Source: JABJOR01 sp965603075
Lineage (GTDB): Bacteria > Pseudomonadota > Alphaproteobacteria > Rhodospirillales > Casp-alpha2
Direction: 5' to 3'
Assembly: GCA_965603075.1 (NCBI GenBank)
Contig: CBFDBO010000002.1
Location: 206,800 to 270,799 of the forward strand
Length of the DNA stretch: 64,000 bases
Below, in pieces: positions 33,148 through 41,589 of this stretch. A model generated the notes under the pieces. The model saw only the letters and a list, made by a program, of their open reading frames with translations. It was not told where the DNA came from and made no database searches. The position numbers and the translations under genes are program-made. Positions within the stretch are counted from its first letter, which is position 1, and each line of letters opens with the position of its first letter.

Positions 33148-34998
33148 TCAACCTTCCGTGGATCCTTTGCGAATATTCTGTAAGAATTCGCTCACTTCAT
33201 GTTTTAGAGAATCAACGTGTTGTGATAAGCCCGATACGGATGTTCGAATGTCCGCTGCCGCCGTGCCTGTCTTTTGTGAAGCTTCTGTTACCTGAGCAAT
33301 ATTGCGGGAGACTTCTCCGGTTCCAGAGGCTGCTTGTTCGACGTTTTTGGCAATTTCGAGGGTGGCAGCATTTTGTTCTTCGACGGCGTTGGAAATGCCT
33401 TCTGCTATTTCATCAACACGTCCAATGGATTTACCAATACCTTCAATGCTCTCAGCGGCACTCTCTGTTGAGGCTTGGATTTCCTCAATTTGATTACTGA
33501 TTTGTTCTGTGGCTTTTGCTGTTTGGTTTGCCAAATTTTTAACCTCTGCGGCAACAACGGCAAACCCTTTGCCAGCATCCCCCGCACGGGCGGCTTCTAT
33601 GGTTGCATTCAAGGCCAATAAATTGGTTTGCTCGGCAATATCGGTGATTAATTGGACAACTTCACCAATACGTTTGGATGATTCAACTAACCCTTGAACA
33701 GCATCATGGCTATTTTGGGCTTCTTTTACCGCGTTTGCGGACATGGTCGAAGATTCTCCGACTTGTCGGCTGATCTCGGAAATAGAGGACGTTAATTCCT
33801 CTGCCGCTGAAGCAACTGTTTGCACATTACCAGAGGCTTCATTAGAGGCTGTGGCGACCGTAATTGATAAATCATTGGCCTGTTCAGCCGTGGACACCAA
33901 GGTGGTGGATGATTTCAGCATCATATCAGTTGCTTCGGTGACTTGTTTAACGATGCTGCCGACTGTTGAATCGAATTCATTAGCAAGATTATCCAAGAAC
34001 GCTTTGCGTTCCATTTCGTTTTTATCTCGAGTTTTTGCATCGTCTTCGATTTTTTTATTGGTTTCTGCTTCTTCAGTGGAGCGCTGATCGGCTTCTCTTT
34101 GTTCTTGGGATCGTTGCTGTTCTATGGCTTCGCGTTCAAGCCGTTTATTCTCAATGATATTTTCTTTGAAGACTTGAACGGCATTTGCCATTAAGCCAAT
34201 TTCGTTTTTGAGAATTTGTCCCGGTACATCAATATCAATGTCACCATCAGCAATTGTCGTCATGGCATCGGTCATATTTTTTATCGGCGTGACAATTTTA
34301 AAGGCCGTCATGGCAGAGACGATTGAAAGAATGATGCCCGATATAATGATTCCTATGATAATTTGATTGCTTAAGCTCTCACCACGATCGAGCTGTCCGT
34401 CGATGGCGACATTGATTTCTAGGACACCGCGAACATCACCAAGCTCCCAATCGTCTTTAGGGGTATCTGCTCTGGAATTGTGGCAATCCACACAACCTTG
34501 AGCGACCATAGTATCGGCTATACCAACACGAATGTATGCGCGCCCATCAATTATGGCTTCCTCAGTATAGGTGTCTTTGGGCGAGGCATTTAGATAATCC
34601 CAAGCTTTTTGTTGGTAATCATCTAGTTTTCGTTTTTCTCTGTTGGGGAAAGGGTAAGGGCTGGATAAGCTGATCCGGGTGTCTGTTTTGGATAAGATCT
34701 CGCTCATATCATGAATGAAGGTAGCTGGTAGCGGGATGCCTTTTTCCATGTTTTTATGATCAACACTTGGTTTTAAATTACCATCGGCCAACACTTTTTT
34801 GATGACATTATTGGTATAATAACCGCGAACCATTTTGAACTGCCCGGCTATGTTTGTGGCTGTGGTAATAGCGCTGAGCTTGGCATCGTTTTGTAATAAC
34901 TGCGGAAGAACAATAAAACTAATGACTGATACGAGTAATATTAACAGTGGTACAGGTAATACAAGCATCCAAACAATGCTATTTGACAGCTTCTTCAT
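33148..34998 (-). CDS. Methyl-accepting chemotaxis protein with a haem-c sensor domain
   Basis: This 616-aa protein has a transmembrane helix (about 8-32), a periplasmic DUF3365/Tll0287-like domain containing a haem-c attachment motif Cys169-x-x-Cys172-His173 (QGCVDCHN), and a second helix near 210-235. A HAMP domain (ITPIKN-like VTPIKNMTDAM), a coiled linker rich in Glu/Arg, and the receptor signalling hairpin (EQTNLLALNATIEAARAGD, GFAVVAAEVKNLA) follow. It probably senses redox state, oxygen or NO and signals to CheA through CheW. It is a single gene behind its own terminator. Confidence 0.92.
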   Translation of the reverse strand: MKKLSNSIVWMLVLPVPLLILLVSVISFIVLPQLLQNDAKLSAITTATNIAGQFKMVRGYYTNNVIKKVLADGNLKPSVDHKNMEKGIPLPATFIHDMSEILSKTDTRISLSSPYPFPNREKRKLDDYQQKAWDYLNASPKDTYTEEAIIDGRAYIRVGIADTMVAQGCVDCHNSRADTPKDDWELGDVRGVLEINVAIDGQLDRGESLSNQIIIGIIISGIILSIVSAMTAFKIVTPIKNMTDAMTTIADGDIDIDVPGQILKNEIGLMANAVQVFKENIIENKRLEREAIEQQRSQEQREADQRSTEEAETNKKIEDDAKTRDKNEMERKAFLDNLANEFDSTVGSIVKQVTEATDMMLKSSTTLVSTAEQANDLSITVATASNEASGNVQTVASAAEELTSSISEISRQVGESSTMSANAVKEAQNSHDAVQGLVESSKRIGEVVQLITDIAEQTNLLALNATIEAARAGDAGKGFAVVAAEVKNLANQTAKATEQISNQIEEIQASTESAAESIEGIGKSIGRVDEIAEGISNAVEEQNAATLEIAKNVEQAASGTGEVSRNIAQVTEASQKTGTAAADIRTSVSGLSQHVDSLKHEVSEFLQNIRKGSTEG

Positions 34999-35162
34999 AA
35001 TACATCCTAAATAATATTGATTTCAATTGACATGCGTACTTATGTTAATGAATTATTTTATTATTATTTATGACCCTAGTTAAAGTAAGGTTATATATTT
35101 AATACTATGAATCTCTCTTGGCTTTCAAGTAAAATATTGTAACTATAAATAACCCACAACTA

Positions 35163-35188
35163 TAGATTAATTATAATTGTAGATTAAT
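35163..35188. repeat. Short duplication at the nusB 3' end
   Basis: TAGATTAAT occurs twice with a 17-bp period. The second copy carries the nusB stop codon. It is short and AT-rich, so weaker than the other gene-end duplications. Confidence 0.5.
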
Positions 35189-35678
35189 CGTTTTCGTGGA
35201 TACGAATTTTCCCGGCGAGTTTGTCCAATACGCCATTGACCATCGAGGGTTCGTTTTCCACAAAAAAGGCATGGGCAACATTGACATATTCGTTAATGAC
35301 AACGCGTTTGGGGATATCGATGCGTTTGACTAATTCGTATGTTCCTGCGCGTAAAATTGCCCGAATAAGAAGCTCTAGGCGTTCCATGGTCCATACGCCG
35401 CTGAGTTCAGCCGCTATCAATGCGTCAAATTCAGTCTGTCCCGCTGCTACACCGTCAATAATGTCTTTCAATAGCTCTTCATCAAAAGGAGGCAATTCAA
35501 GGCTCTCACCGTTTTCGTCGCTATCATCTTGGGCGGCGTTTTTCCAGCGGTTGGTCATGAATTCGCTCAGCACATTATCAGCGTGGGCATCCGTAACGTC
35601 CATCTCATACAGCGCTTGAACCGCGGCGATCCGGGCGCTGTTGCGATGGGTTATTTTTTCGTTGGTATCTTCAGACAT
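35184..35678 (-). CDS. nusB: Transcription antitermination protein NusB
   Basis: This 164-aa RNA-binding protein has NSARIAAVQALYEMD at the N-terminus and AILRAGTYELVKRIDIPKRVVINEYVNVAHAF in the conserved second half. It acts with NusE in rRNA antitermination. An acidic insertion (DDSDENGESLELPPFDEE) in the middle is typical of alphaproteobacterial forms. It ends the ribD-E-BX-H-nusB operon. Confidence 0.93.
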   Translation of the reverse strand: MSEDTNEKITHRNSARIAAVQALYEMDVTDAHADNVLSEFMTNRWKNAAQDDSDENGESLELPPFDEELLKDIIDGVAAGQTEFDALIAAELSGVWTMERLELLIRAILRAGTYELVKRIDIPKRVVINEYVNVAHAFFVENEPSMVNGVLDKLAGKIRIHEND

Positions 35679-35699
35679 AATATATTTTAGACTCTATTC

Positions 35700-36158
35700 T
35701 TATTCTTCATCATCGAAGTCAATTTCTTCGGGAAAATGGTCTTTTAATTCCATCATTCGTAAGACGGCGGCAGCAACTTCTGCGCCTTTGTTTTTGCCAT
35801 TTATATCCGCACGGACTAAGGCTTGATCGTAATTTTCAACAGTTAAGATACCAAACCCAATGGCCACCCCTTCCATGGAAAGCTCCATGAGCGCGCGACT
35901 GGCTTCACGACAGATATGATCGTAGTGATCGGTTTCACCGCGAATAACACACCCCAGTGCCACTGCGCCGTCATATTTACCACTGAGCATCCCCAGCAAA
36001 ATCGCGGCGGGGACTTCGAACACGCCGGGTACGGAAACCCGTTCGTAATCATAGCCCGCTTTATCAAGTTCAGCGATGACGCTGTCGGCTAGATGGTCGG
36101 CGATTTCATCATAAAACCGGGCTTCGACAATCAATACTGTTGGTCGCTCTTGGGTCAT
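35700..36158 (-). CDS. ribH: 6,7-dimethyl-8-ribityllumazine synthase
   Basis: This 152-aa enzyme condenses the ribityl-pyrimidine with dihydroxybutanone phosphate. VPGVFEVPAAI, GAVALGCVIRGETDHYDHI (catalytic His) and IGFGILTVENYDQALVRA are intact. It lies between ribBX and nusB in the riboflavin operon. Confidence 0.95.
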   Translation of the reverse strand: MTQERPTVLIVEARFYDEIADHLADSVIAELDKAGYDYERVSVPGVFEVPAAILLGMLSGKYDGAVALGCVIRGETDHYDHICREASRALMELSMEGVAIGFGILTVENYDQALVRADINGKNKGAEVAAAVLRMMELKDHFPEEIDFDDEE

Positions 36159-36169
36159 TTAATAGGTCC

Positions 36170-37288
36170 TTAATTGATGTCTGGAATGGGGTGAGAGCCA
36201 ACAATTTCAAGGCCATAACCTTCGAGGCCAACAACGTTGGGTACGGAATTTGTGACCAAGGTCATTTTGCTAATCCCCAAATCAAGCAAGATTTGCGCAC
36301 CAACACCGTAATCCCTTAATTCGGCGGGACCTTCCAAAGGTTCACCGATTTTGGTGCGAACGCGATCTGATAGGCTACGACGATGCGGCTCGCGAATTAA
36401 GACGATAACGCCGCGATCCTTATCACCAATCAGCTTCATGGATTTGTGTAAATGATAAGCCTTACCCGCATCATTATCACCCAGCACATCTTCCATTAGA
36501 TTAAACGCGTGCATGCGTACAAGGACAGGATCGTCGCCCGAGATATCACCTTTTACAAGGGCGATATGTTCGGCGTAGGCCAGTTCGTTGATGTAGACAT
36601 ACATTTTGAACTCGCCACCGAATTCGGTTACCAATGTGGATTCCAGCGTGCGTTTGATCATGCTGTCGTTTCGCAAACGGTAAGCAATCAAATCGGCGAT
36701 GGTGGCAATTTTCAATCCATGATGTTTGGCAAATGGGATTAGATCAGGCAACCGGGCCATGGTGCCATCTTCGTTCATGATCTCGCAAATAACACCGGAT
36801 GGATTAAGTCCTGCAAGGCGAGAGATATCAACGGCGGCTTCGGTATGACCGGCGCGAACGAGCGTGCCACCCGGGCGGGCTTCCAGTGGGAAAATATGGC
36901 CCGGTGAAACAATATCAATGGCACCTTTGGAGGGGTCAATGGCCACCGCCACGGTATGCGCGCGATCGGGGGCTGAAATGCCTGTGGTAACGCCTTCGCG
37001 GGCTTCAATAGAAACCGTAAAGGGTGTGTAATGGCGGCTGTCGTTGTGCTGTGACATGAGCGGTAGTTTTAATTCTTTAACGCGCTCTGATGTTATGGGC
37101 AAACAGATCAACCCGCGGCCATATTTAGCCATGAAATTGATAACATCGGGGGTCGCCATTTGGGCTGGGATGATCAAATCGCCTTCGTTCTCGCGATCTT
37201 CGTCATCAACCAGAATAAACATTTTACCGTTACGGGCATCTTCGATTATTTCTTCGATGCTGGATAGATAGTCTGTGTCGTGTGGCAA
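36170..37288 (-). CDS. ribB: 3,4-dihydroxy-2-butanone-4-phosphate synthase with degenerate GTP cyclohydrolase II domain (RibBX)
   Basis: This 372-aa protein has an intact RibB domain (1-205): DDEDRENEGDLI, FMAKYGRGLICLP, and RAGHTEAAVD with the catalytic acid. The C-terminal part aligns to RibA but reads RMHAFNLMEDVLGDNDAG where the zinc-binding cysteines (CxxGD...RCDC) should be. The active-site arginine stretch is also altered (IREPHRRSLSDRVR). The cyclohydrolase is therefore very likely inactive. Such RibBX proteins are known in Alphaproteobacteria, and a separate RibA must exist elsewhere. Confidence 0.93.
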   Translation of the reverse strand: MPHDTDYLSSIEEIIEDARNGKMFILVDDEDRENEGDLIIPAQMATPDVINFMAKYGRGLICLPITSERVKELKLPLMSQHNDSRHYTPFTVSIEAREGVTTGISAPDRAHTVAVAIDPSKGAIDIVSPGHIFPLEARPGGTLVRAGHTEAAVDISRLAGLNPSGVICEIMNEDGTMARLPDLIPFAKHHGLKIATIADLIAYRLRNDSMIKRTLESTLVTEFGGEFKMYVYINELAYAEHIALVKGDISGDDPVLVRMHAFNLMEDVLGDNDAGKAYHLHKSMKLIGDKDRGVIVLIREPHRRSLSDRVRTKIGEPLEGPAELRDYGVGAQILLDLGISKMTLVTNSVPNVVGLEGYGLEIVGSHPIPDIN

Positions 37289-37292
37289 TTAA

Positions 37293-37880
37293 CTAGTCCT
37301 TGTTAAGAAGACGCGCTACATAGCGCGCCAGCATGTCGACTTCCAGATTAACCGGGTCGCCGATGTTTTTTGATCCCAAAGTGGTTACTTTCTGAGTATG
37401 TGGAATTACATTAATCCCAAAAGTATCGTCCGAGACCTCATTAACCGTCAAGGATATCCCATCAATGGTAATAGAGCCTTTCTGGGCAATTTGACGCGAT
37501 AGTTCTTCGGGTACGCGAAAGCTAAAGCGTTTTGAATCGCCATCATCCTGAATATCAACGATCTCGCCAACACCGTCCACATGACCTGACACAATATGCC
37601 CGCCTAATTCGTCACCGACTTTCAGGGCGCGTTCGAAATTAACATGTGTGCCTTCATCCCAATTATTCAAGGTGGTGCAATCCAAAGTCTCGCTGGAAAC
37701 GTCTGCAGCAAACCAATTGGGGCCTTTATCAATGACCGTCAGACACACCCCAGAACAAGCGATAGACGCGCCGTTATCAATGGTTGAAGTGTCATAAGCG
37801 CAAGTGAACTCAAAGCGTTTGTCACCGTCGCCTGTAATGGATTTGACACTTCCCAGATCGGTAATAATACCCGTAAACAC
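37293..37880 (-). CDS. ribE: Riboflavin synthase alpha subunit
   Basis: This 195-aa protein has two lumazine-binding repeats: MFTGIITDLGSV, ASIACSGVCLTV and the second GSITIDGISLTVNEV. It dismutates two ribityl-lumazines to riboflavin. It is packed against ribD with no gap and 4 bp from ribBX. Confidence 0.95.
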   Translation of the reverse strand: MFTGIITDLGSVKSITGDGDKRFEFTCAYDTSTIDNGASIACSGVCLTVIDKGPNWFAADVSSETLDCTTLNNWDEGTHVNFERALKVGDELGGHIVSGHVDGVGEIVDIQDDGDSKRFSFRVPEELSRQIAQKGSITIDGISLTVNEVSDDTFGINVIPHTQKVTTLGSKNIGDPVNLEVDMLARYVARLLNKD

Positions 37881-39044
37881 TTAAGCTTCCTTTTTGCGAT
37901 ATATTTCCATCATGTCATCACCGACTTGTAATGTCTTGATGCATTTTAGTTTTGCAACATTGATCAATTTTGGCAGTGATACACCCGCAAGGGCCGATAG
38001 ACCATCCCCTCCGATGATAAAAGGTGCCCGAAACCAAATAAATTCATCAATTAATTCGGCTTTCAAAAACGCCGCCGATATTTCTGCGCCACCTTCTATT
38101 AAAACGCGGGTTAATCCTTGCTCGCCCAGAAGTTTTGCAAGGGCGGTCAAATCTATGTGCCCCTCATTTGTGATCGCACAGGGAAATATTTCAACCCCCG
38201 GGACATCTTTCAGAGGATGAGTTTCCGAACCAGCCGGGCTGGTCGCACCAGCCGGGCTGGTCGCACCAGCCGGGCTGGTTATAATCCAGAGGGGGAATTC
38301 TACAGCTGAATTTGCGAGAATTGTTTCACGTGAAACAATTTGGCGGGGATCGAGAATAATTCGGATTGGGGATTTGTCTGTCAGCCCAGGCAGACGGCAG
38401 GTTAGCGAAGGATTGTCGGCGATGACGGTTCCTGTGGCGCACAATATGCCATCGTGGGTGGCGCGTAATTTGTGTCCGTGGGATCGCGCAGATGGTCCCG
38501 TTATCCATTTGCTTTCGCCGGATGCCGTGGCGATTTTACCATCCAAAGACGTGGCTGATTTAAGCGTAAAATGAGGTCGCCCTTGGGCAGTTTTAAGGAA
38601 AAACCCATCGTTCAGAAACTGCGCTTCAGGTGTTCTGATGTTCGTTACAATTTCAATACCCGCTGTGGCAAGGGAGGCAATGCCCTTCCCGGCGACGCGT
38701 TCATCACTATCACCAACAGCAATGACACACCGTTTGATCCCGGCGTCGATCAAAGCGTCACAGCAGGGCGGCGTTTGGCCGGTATGGGCGCACGGTTCTA
38801 ACGTCACATAAGCCGTGGCGCCACGGGCTAAATCCCCTGCTTGTTTGAGGGCAACAGTTTCAGCGTGCGGTCTTCCCCCCGGTTGGGTCCAGCCCCGCCC
38901 GACAACGGCGTTATTCATATCGGGGCGTGTGATAACACAGCCGACTGCCGGATTGGGAAAGACATTACCAAGCCCGCGCTGAGCAAGGCTTAACGCAACA
39001 TCCATAAATTGGGTATCAATCTCGCAATGAGAAAAACGTTCCAT
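37881..39044 (-). CDS. ribD: Bifunctional riboflavin deaminase/reductase RibD
   Basis: An N-terminal zinc deaminase (HAETVALKQAG, LEPCAHTGQTPPCCDALI) precedes a C-terminal reductase (TLKSATSLDGKIA, VLIEGGAEISAAF). I place the start at the ATG at 39044 (MERFSHCEID, 387 aa). The open frame extends to 39233, but that part overlaps nrdR and consists of Asn-rich 18-bp repeats. No good ribosome-binding site is seen for 39044, so GTG at 39134 remains possible. The gene contains a triplicated SPAGAT coding repeat and a perfect parS site. Confidence 0.9.
   Translation of the reverse strand: MERFSHCEIDTQFMDVALSLAQRGLGNVFPNPAVGCVITRPDMNNAVVGRGWTQPGGRPHAETVALKQAGDLARGATAYVTLEPCAHTGQTPPCCDALIDAGIKRCVIAVGDSDERVAGKGIASLATAGIEIVTNIRTPEAQFLNDGFFLKTAQGRPHFTLKSATSLDGKIATASGESKWITGPSARSHGHKLRATHDGILCATGTVIADNPSLTCRLPGLTDKSPIRIILDPRQIVSRETILANSAVEFPLWIITSPAGATSPAGATSPAGSETHPLKDVPGVEIFPCAITNEGHIDLTALAKLLGEQGLTRVLIEGGAEISAAFLKAELIDEFIWFRAPFIIGGDGLSALAGVSLPKLINVAKLKCIKTLQVGDDMMEIYRKKEA
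38229..38279. repeat. 18-bp palindromic tandem repeat, three copies, inside ribD
   Basis: Units at 38229, 38247 and 38265 are identical over 15-18 bp. Each is a perfect dyad ACCAGCC-G-GGCTGGT. They encode SPAGATSPAGATSPAG in frame, in a surface-loop-like part of the reductase domain. They end 43 bp from the parS site. Confidence 0.95.
38319..38340. promoter_or_regulatory. parS: parS centromere site (ParB binding)
   Basis: The 16-bp core TGTTTCACGTGAAACA at 38322-38337 is the canonical chromosomal parS consensus without mismatch. It is extended to a 22-bp perfect palindrome by flanking AAT/ATT. It lies within ribD coding sequence. Chromosomal parS sites cluster near oriC and load ParB for segregation, so this window is probably in the origin-proximal part of the chromosome. 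No parA or parB gene is in the window. Confidence 0.9.
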
Positions 39045-39128
39045 CGCATTATTGCCAGTCACGTCGTTATTGTTAGTCTCGTTGTTATTGCCAGTCCCGC
39101 CGTTATTGCCTACCAAGTCGTTATTGCC
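39039..39128. repeat. 18-bp degenerate tandem repeat, five copies, between nrdR and ribD
   Basis: Units start at 39039, 39057, 39075, 39093 and 39111. On the minus strand they follow the pattern GGCAATAACGAC(T/G)... and are variants of the nrdR end (AACGACTAG). The array spans from the nrdR 3' end to the ribD ATG and stays open in the ribD frame as an Asn-rich stretch. Confidence 0.88.
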
Positions 39129-39141
39129 CGTCACGCAGTGA

Positions 39142-39597
39142 CTAGTCGTTGGGGTCGAGTTCTGTGATGAATTTTCCAAAGTCACCAGCCTCGCGGAAAT
39201 TACGATAAACCGATGCAAATCGAACGTAGGCAACCTGATCTAGCTCACTCAGTGAATCCATAACCATTTCGCCCACGACTTTGGTGGGGATTTCGTTTTC
39301 GCCCAGTGTTTCTAGGCGGCGCTGAATGGAATTAACAATACGTTCTATGCGATCTTCATCCACCGGGCGTTTACGTAAAGCGATGTGGAGGGATTTGCTG
39401 AGCTTTTCCCGATCAAAGGGTACTTTTTCGCCATTACCTTTAACCACGGATAATTCGCGTAATTGAACCCGCTCAAAGGTGGTAAAGCGGGAGCCACAAC
39501 TATCACAATACCGCCGTCTACGAATGGCCGCATTCTCTTCGGTAGGGCGCGAGTCCTTTACCTGAGTATCACCATGACCACAAAACGGACAACGCAT
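39142..39597 (-). CDS. nrdR: Transcriptional repressor NrdR
   Basis: This 151-aa repressor of ribonucleotide reductase genes has a zinc ribbon (MRCPFCGHGDTQVKDSR, YCDSCGSRFTTFERV) and an ATP-cone domain (VVKGNGEKVPFDREKL, RKRPVDEDRIE). It lies between glyA and ribD, the usual alphaproteobacterial order. Its stop codon is followed by the 18-bp repeat array. Confidence 0.96.
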   Translation of the reverse strand: MRCPFCGHGDTQVKDSRPTEENAAIRRRRYCDSCGSRFTTFERVQLRELSVVKGNGEKVPFDREKLSKSLHIALRKRPVDEDRIERIVNSIQRRLETLGENEIPTKVVGEMVMDSLSELDQVAYVRFASVYRNFREAGDFGKFITELDPND

Positions 39598-39650
39598 TAT
39601 ATCTTCCCCTAGTTTAAGTAATTGGTTTAATTAATTGGTTTTTTAATTAT

Positions 39651-39680
39651 ACGCTGGCGGCACCGGTGTGACGCCAGCGT
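39651..39680. terminator. Strong hairpin between glyA and nrdR
   Basis: ACGCTGGCG and CGCCAGCGT form a perfect 9-bp GC-rich stem with a 12-nt loop that itself contains ACCGGT. The T-run lies on the plus-strand side, so for the minus-strand genes it is better seen as a pause or processing hairpin than a full terminator. Confidence 0.5.
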
Positions 39681-39703
39681 ACTTAATTTTTAAACACCCA
39701 CGA

Positions 39704-41002
39704 TCAGTAAATCGGGAATGCTTTACACAGTTCATTAACACTTTCGCGGGCTTTGTTTTCAGCTTGCGAGTTGTCATCTTTATTGGCCGCCAGTCCATCA
39801 AGAACATCACCGATCAGATTGCCGATCTTGCAGAATTCTTCCACGCCGAAACCGCGCGTTGTACCTGCGGGTGTGCCCAGACGAATACCGGATGTTACCA
39901 TTGGCTTTTCCGGATCATTGGGAATACCATTTTTGTTACACGTCATCCCGGCGCGATCGAGGCTTTCTTCGGTAATGTTACCCGTTAAACCTTTCGGGCG
40001 AAGATCAACCAACATCAAGTGGGTATCGGTCCCACCCGATACGATATCAAGTCCTCGTTCCACCAAGGTTGCTGATAATGCATGGGCGTTATCGATAACG
40101 CTTTGGGAATAGGCTTTAAATTCTGGTTGTAAGGCTTCGCCGAAGGCCACGGCCTTGGCGGCAATGACATGCATCAATGGTCCGCCTTGCAGACCGGGGA
40201 ACACCGCTGAGTTAAACTTTTTGCCCAAGTCAGCATTGTTCGTAAGGATCATGCCACCCCGGGGACCACGAAGGGTTTTGTGGGTTGTGGTGGTAACAAC
40301 GTCGGCGTAGGGAAGCGGGCTGGGGTGAAGGCCAGCGGCAACCAAACCAGCAAAGTGTGCCATATCAACAAATAAATAGGCCCCGACTTTATCGGCGATG
40401 GCGCGGAATTTAGCAAAATCGATCGTGCGGGGATAAGCAGAGCCACCGGCAATGATCATTTTTGGCTGATGTTCGATGGCAAGCTGCTCGACCTGTTCAA
40501 AATCGATGGTCGCATCATCATCGCGCAGACCGTATTGAATGGCATTAAACCATTTGCCAGATTGGGCGGGCTTGGCACCGTGAGTCAAGTGACCGCCAGA
40601 GGCGAGTGATAATCCAAGGAATGTATCACCGGGTTGCAATAAAGCCAGCATAACGGCCCCGTTGGCTTGGCAGCCGGAATGGGGTTGTACGTTGACAAAT
40701 TCACAATTGAAAAGCTTTTTGGCGCGTTCAATGGCCAAGTCTTCAGCGACATCGACATACTCGCACCCACCATAATAACGTCGGCCGGGATACCCTTCGG
40801 CGTATTTGTTGGTCATGATAGAGCCTTGGGCTTCCATGACGGCTTTTGAGACGATGTTTTCAGATGCGATCAGCTCGATTTGATCTTGCTGACGCGCTAA
40901 TTCGTGATTGATGGACCCCATAATATCCGCGTCTTTGTCGGACAATGATTGGGTGAAAAAATTGGCGAGGGTTTCATTGGAATAGCTGGCATAAGAACTC
41001 AT
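39704..41002 (-). CDS. glyA: Serine hydroxymethyltransferase
   Basis: This 432-aa PLP enzyme interconverts serine and glycine with tetrahydrofolate. It has ELIASENIVSKAVMEAQGS, NKYAEGYPGRRYYGG, and the PLP-lysine region VVTTTTHKTLRGPRGG. Length and order upstream of nrdR are normal for Alphaproteobacteria. Confidence 0.96.
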   Translation of the reverse strand: MSSYASYSNETLANFFTQSLSDKDADIMGSINHELARQQDQIELIASENIVSKAVMEAQGSIMTNKYAEGYPGRRYYGGCEYVDVAEDLAIERAKKLFNCEFVNVQPHSGCQANGAVMLALLQPGDTFLGLSLASGGHLTHGAKPAQSGKWFNAIQYGLRDDDATIDFEQVEQLAIEHQPKMIIAGGSAYPRTIDFAKFRAIADKVGAYLFVDMAHFAGLVAAGLHPSPLPYADVVTTTTHKTLRGPRGGMILTNNADLGKKFNSAVFPGLQGGPLMHVIAAKAVAFGEALQPEFKAYSQSVIDNAHALSATLVERGLDIVSGGTDTHLMLVDLRPKGLTGNITEESLDRAGMTCNKNGIPNDPEKPMVTSGIRLGTPAGTTRGFGVEEFCKIGNLIGDVLDGLAANKDDNSQAENKARESVNELCKAFPIY

Positions 41003-41031
41003 TGAGTGAGTGCTCCTATAAATAAATAATT

Positions 41032-41478
41032 TTAAGAAAAAACAGGGTTAGATAGTTTATCGACTCTCTGAATATGACGGTCGCCCTCGAACTCCGTATC
41101 CAGAAATACTTTTAGGCAATCAATTGCCGTTAGTTCACCGATCACACGCGCGCCAAAGCATATGACATTGGCGTTATTGTGTTCACGGCATAATCTTGCA
41201 CCGAGTGCGTCATGGATTAGGGCCGCCCGTATTTGGGGGTGACGGTTGGCGGCCATTGATATGCCGATCCCGCTGCCACAAATGGCTATGCCCTGTTCAG
41301 CTTCTCCGTTGGCTACGGTTTTTGCAACCGCGTAGCCATAGTCCGGATACGCTACAGACTCAGTTGTGTTACACCCCAGATCAAGAACCTCATAGCCTAG
41401 ATCGATCAGTTGCGCTTTTAGGAACTCTTTTAAGTCCACGCCGCCGTGATCATTGGCAATTGCAATTTTTTTTGTCAT
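41032..41478 (-). CDS. rpiB: Ribose 5-phosphate isomerase B
   Basis: The protein is 148 aa from the ATG at 41478 (MTKKIAIANDHGG), matching the family N-terminus. An in-frame extension to 41571 would run into a palindrome and has no family sequence. CGSGIGISMAANRHPQIRAA carries the catalytic Cys, and HNNANVICFGARVIG follows. It lies just upstream of glyA, a common alphaproteobacterial pair. The ribosome-binding site is weak. Confidence 0.92.
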   Translation of the reverse strand: MTKKIAIANDHGGVDLKEFLKAQLIDLGYEVLDLGCNTTESVAYPDYGYAVAKTVANGEAEQGIAICGSGIGISMAANRHPQIRAALIHDALGARLCREHNNANVICFGARVIGELTAIDCLKVFLDTEFEGDRHIQRVDKLSNPVFS

Positions 41479-41560
41479 TTTTTCAAAACTTTTGCTTATT
41501 GATACGAGATGTTCTTCATCATGCTTGAATTGGGGTGTGTCACTATTTTCCAACACCATG

Positions 41561-41589
41561 TGGTATGACATACCAGTAACGGTATGTCA
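41561..41589. promoter_or_regulatory. Compound palindrome upstream of rpiB
   Basis: TGGTATG-A-CATACCA (41561-41575) is a perfect 15-bp dyad. Its right half also pairs with a further GGTATGTCA (41581-41589) to give the 9-bp stem TGACATACC-N6-GGTATGTCA. The TGGT...ACCA outline resembles operators of FadR-type GntR regulators. It lies 83 bp or more upstream of the rpiB start. Confidence 0.55.

Noticed and set aside
39039..39128. CRISPR-like array
   Set aside because: The 18-bp units abut directly with no spacers and are degenerate; no cas genes are present.
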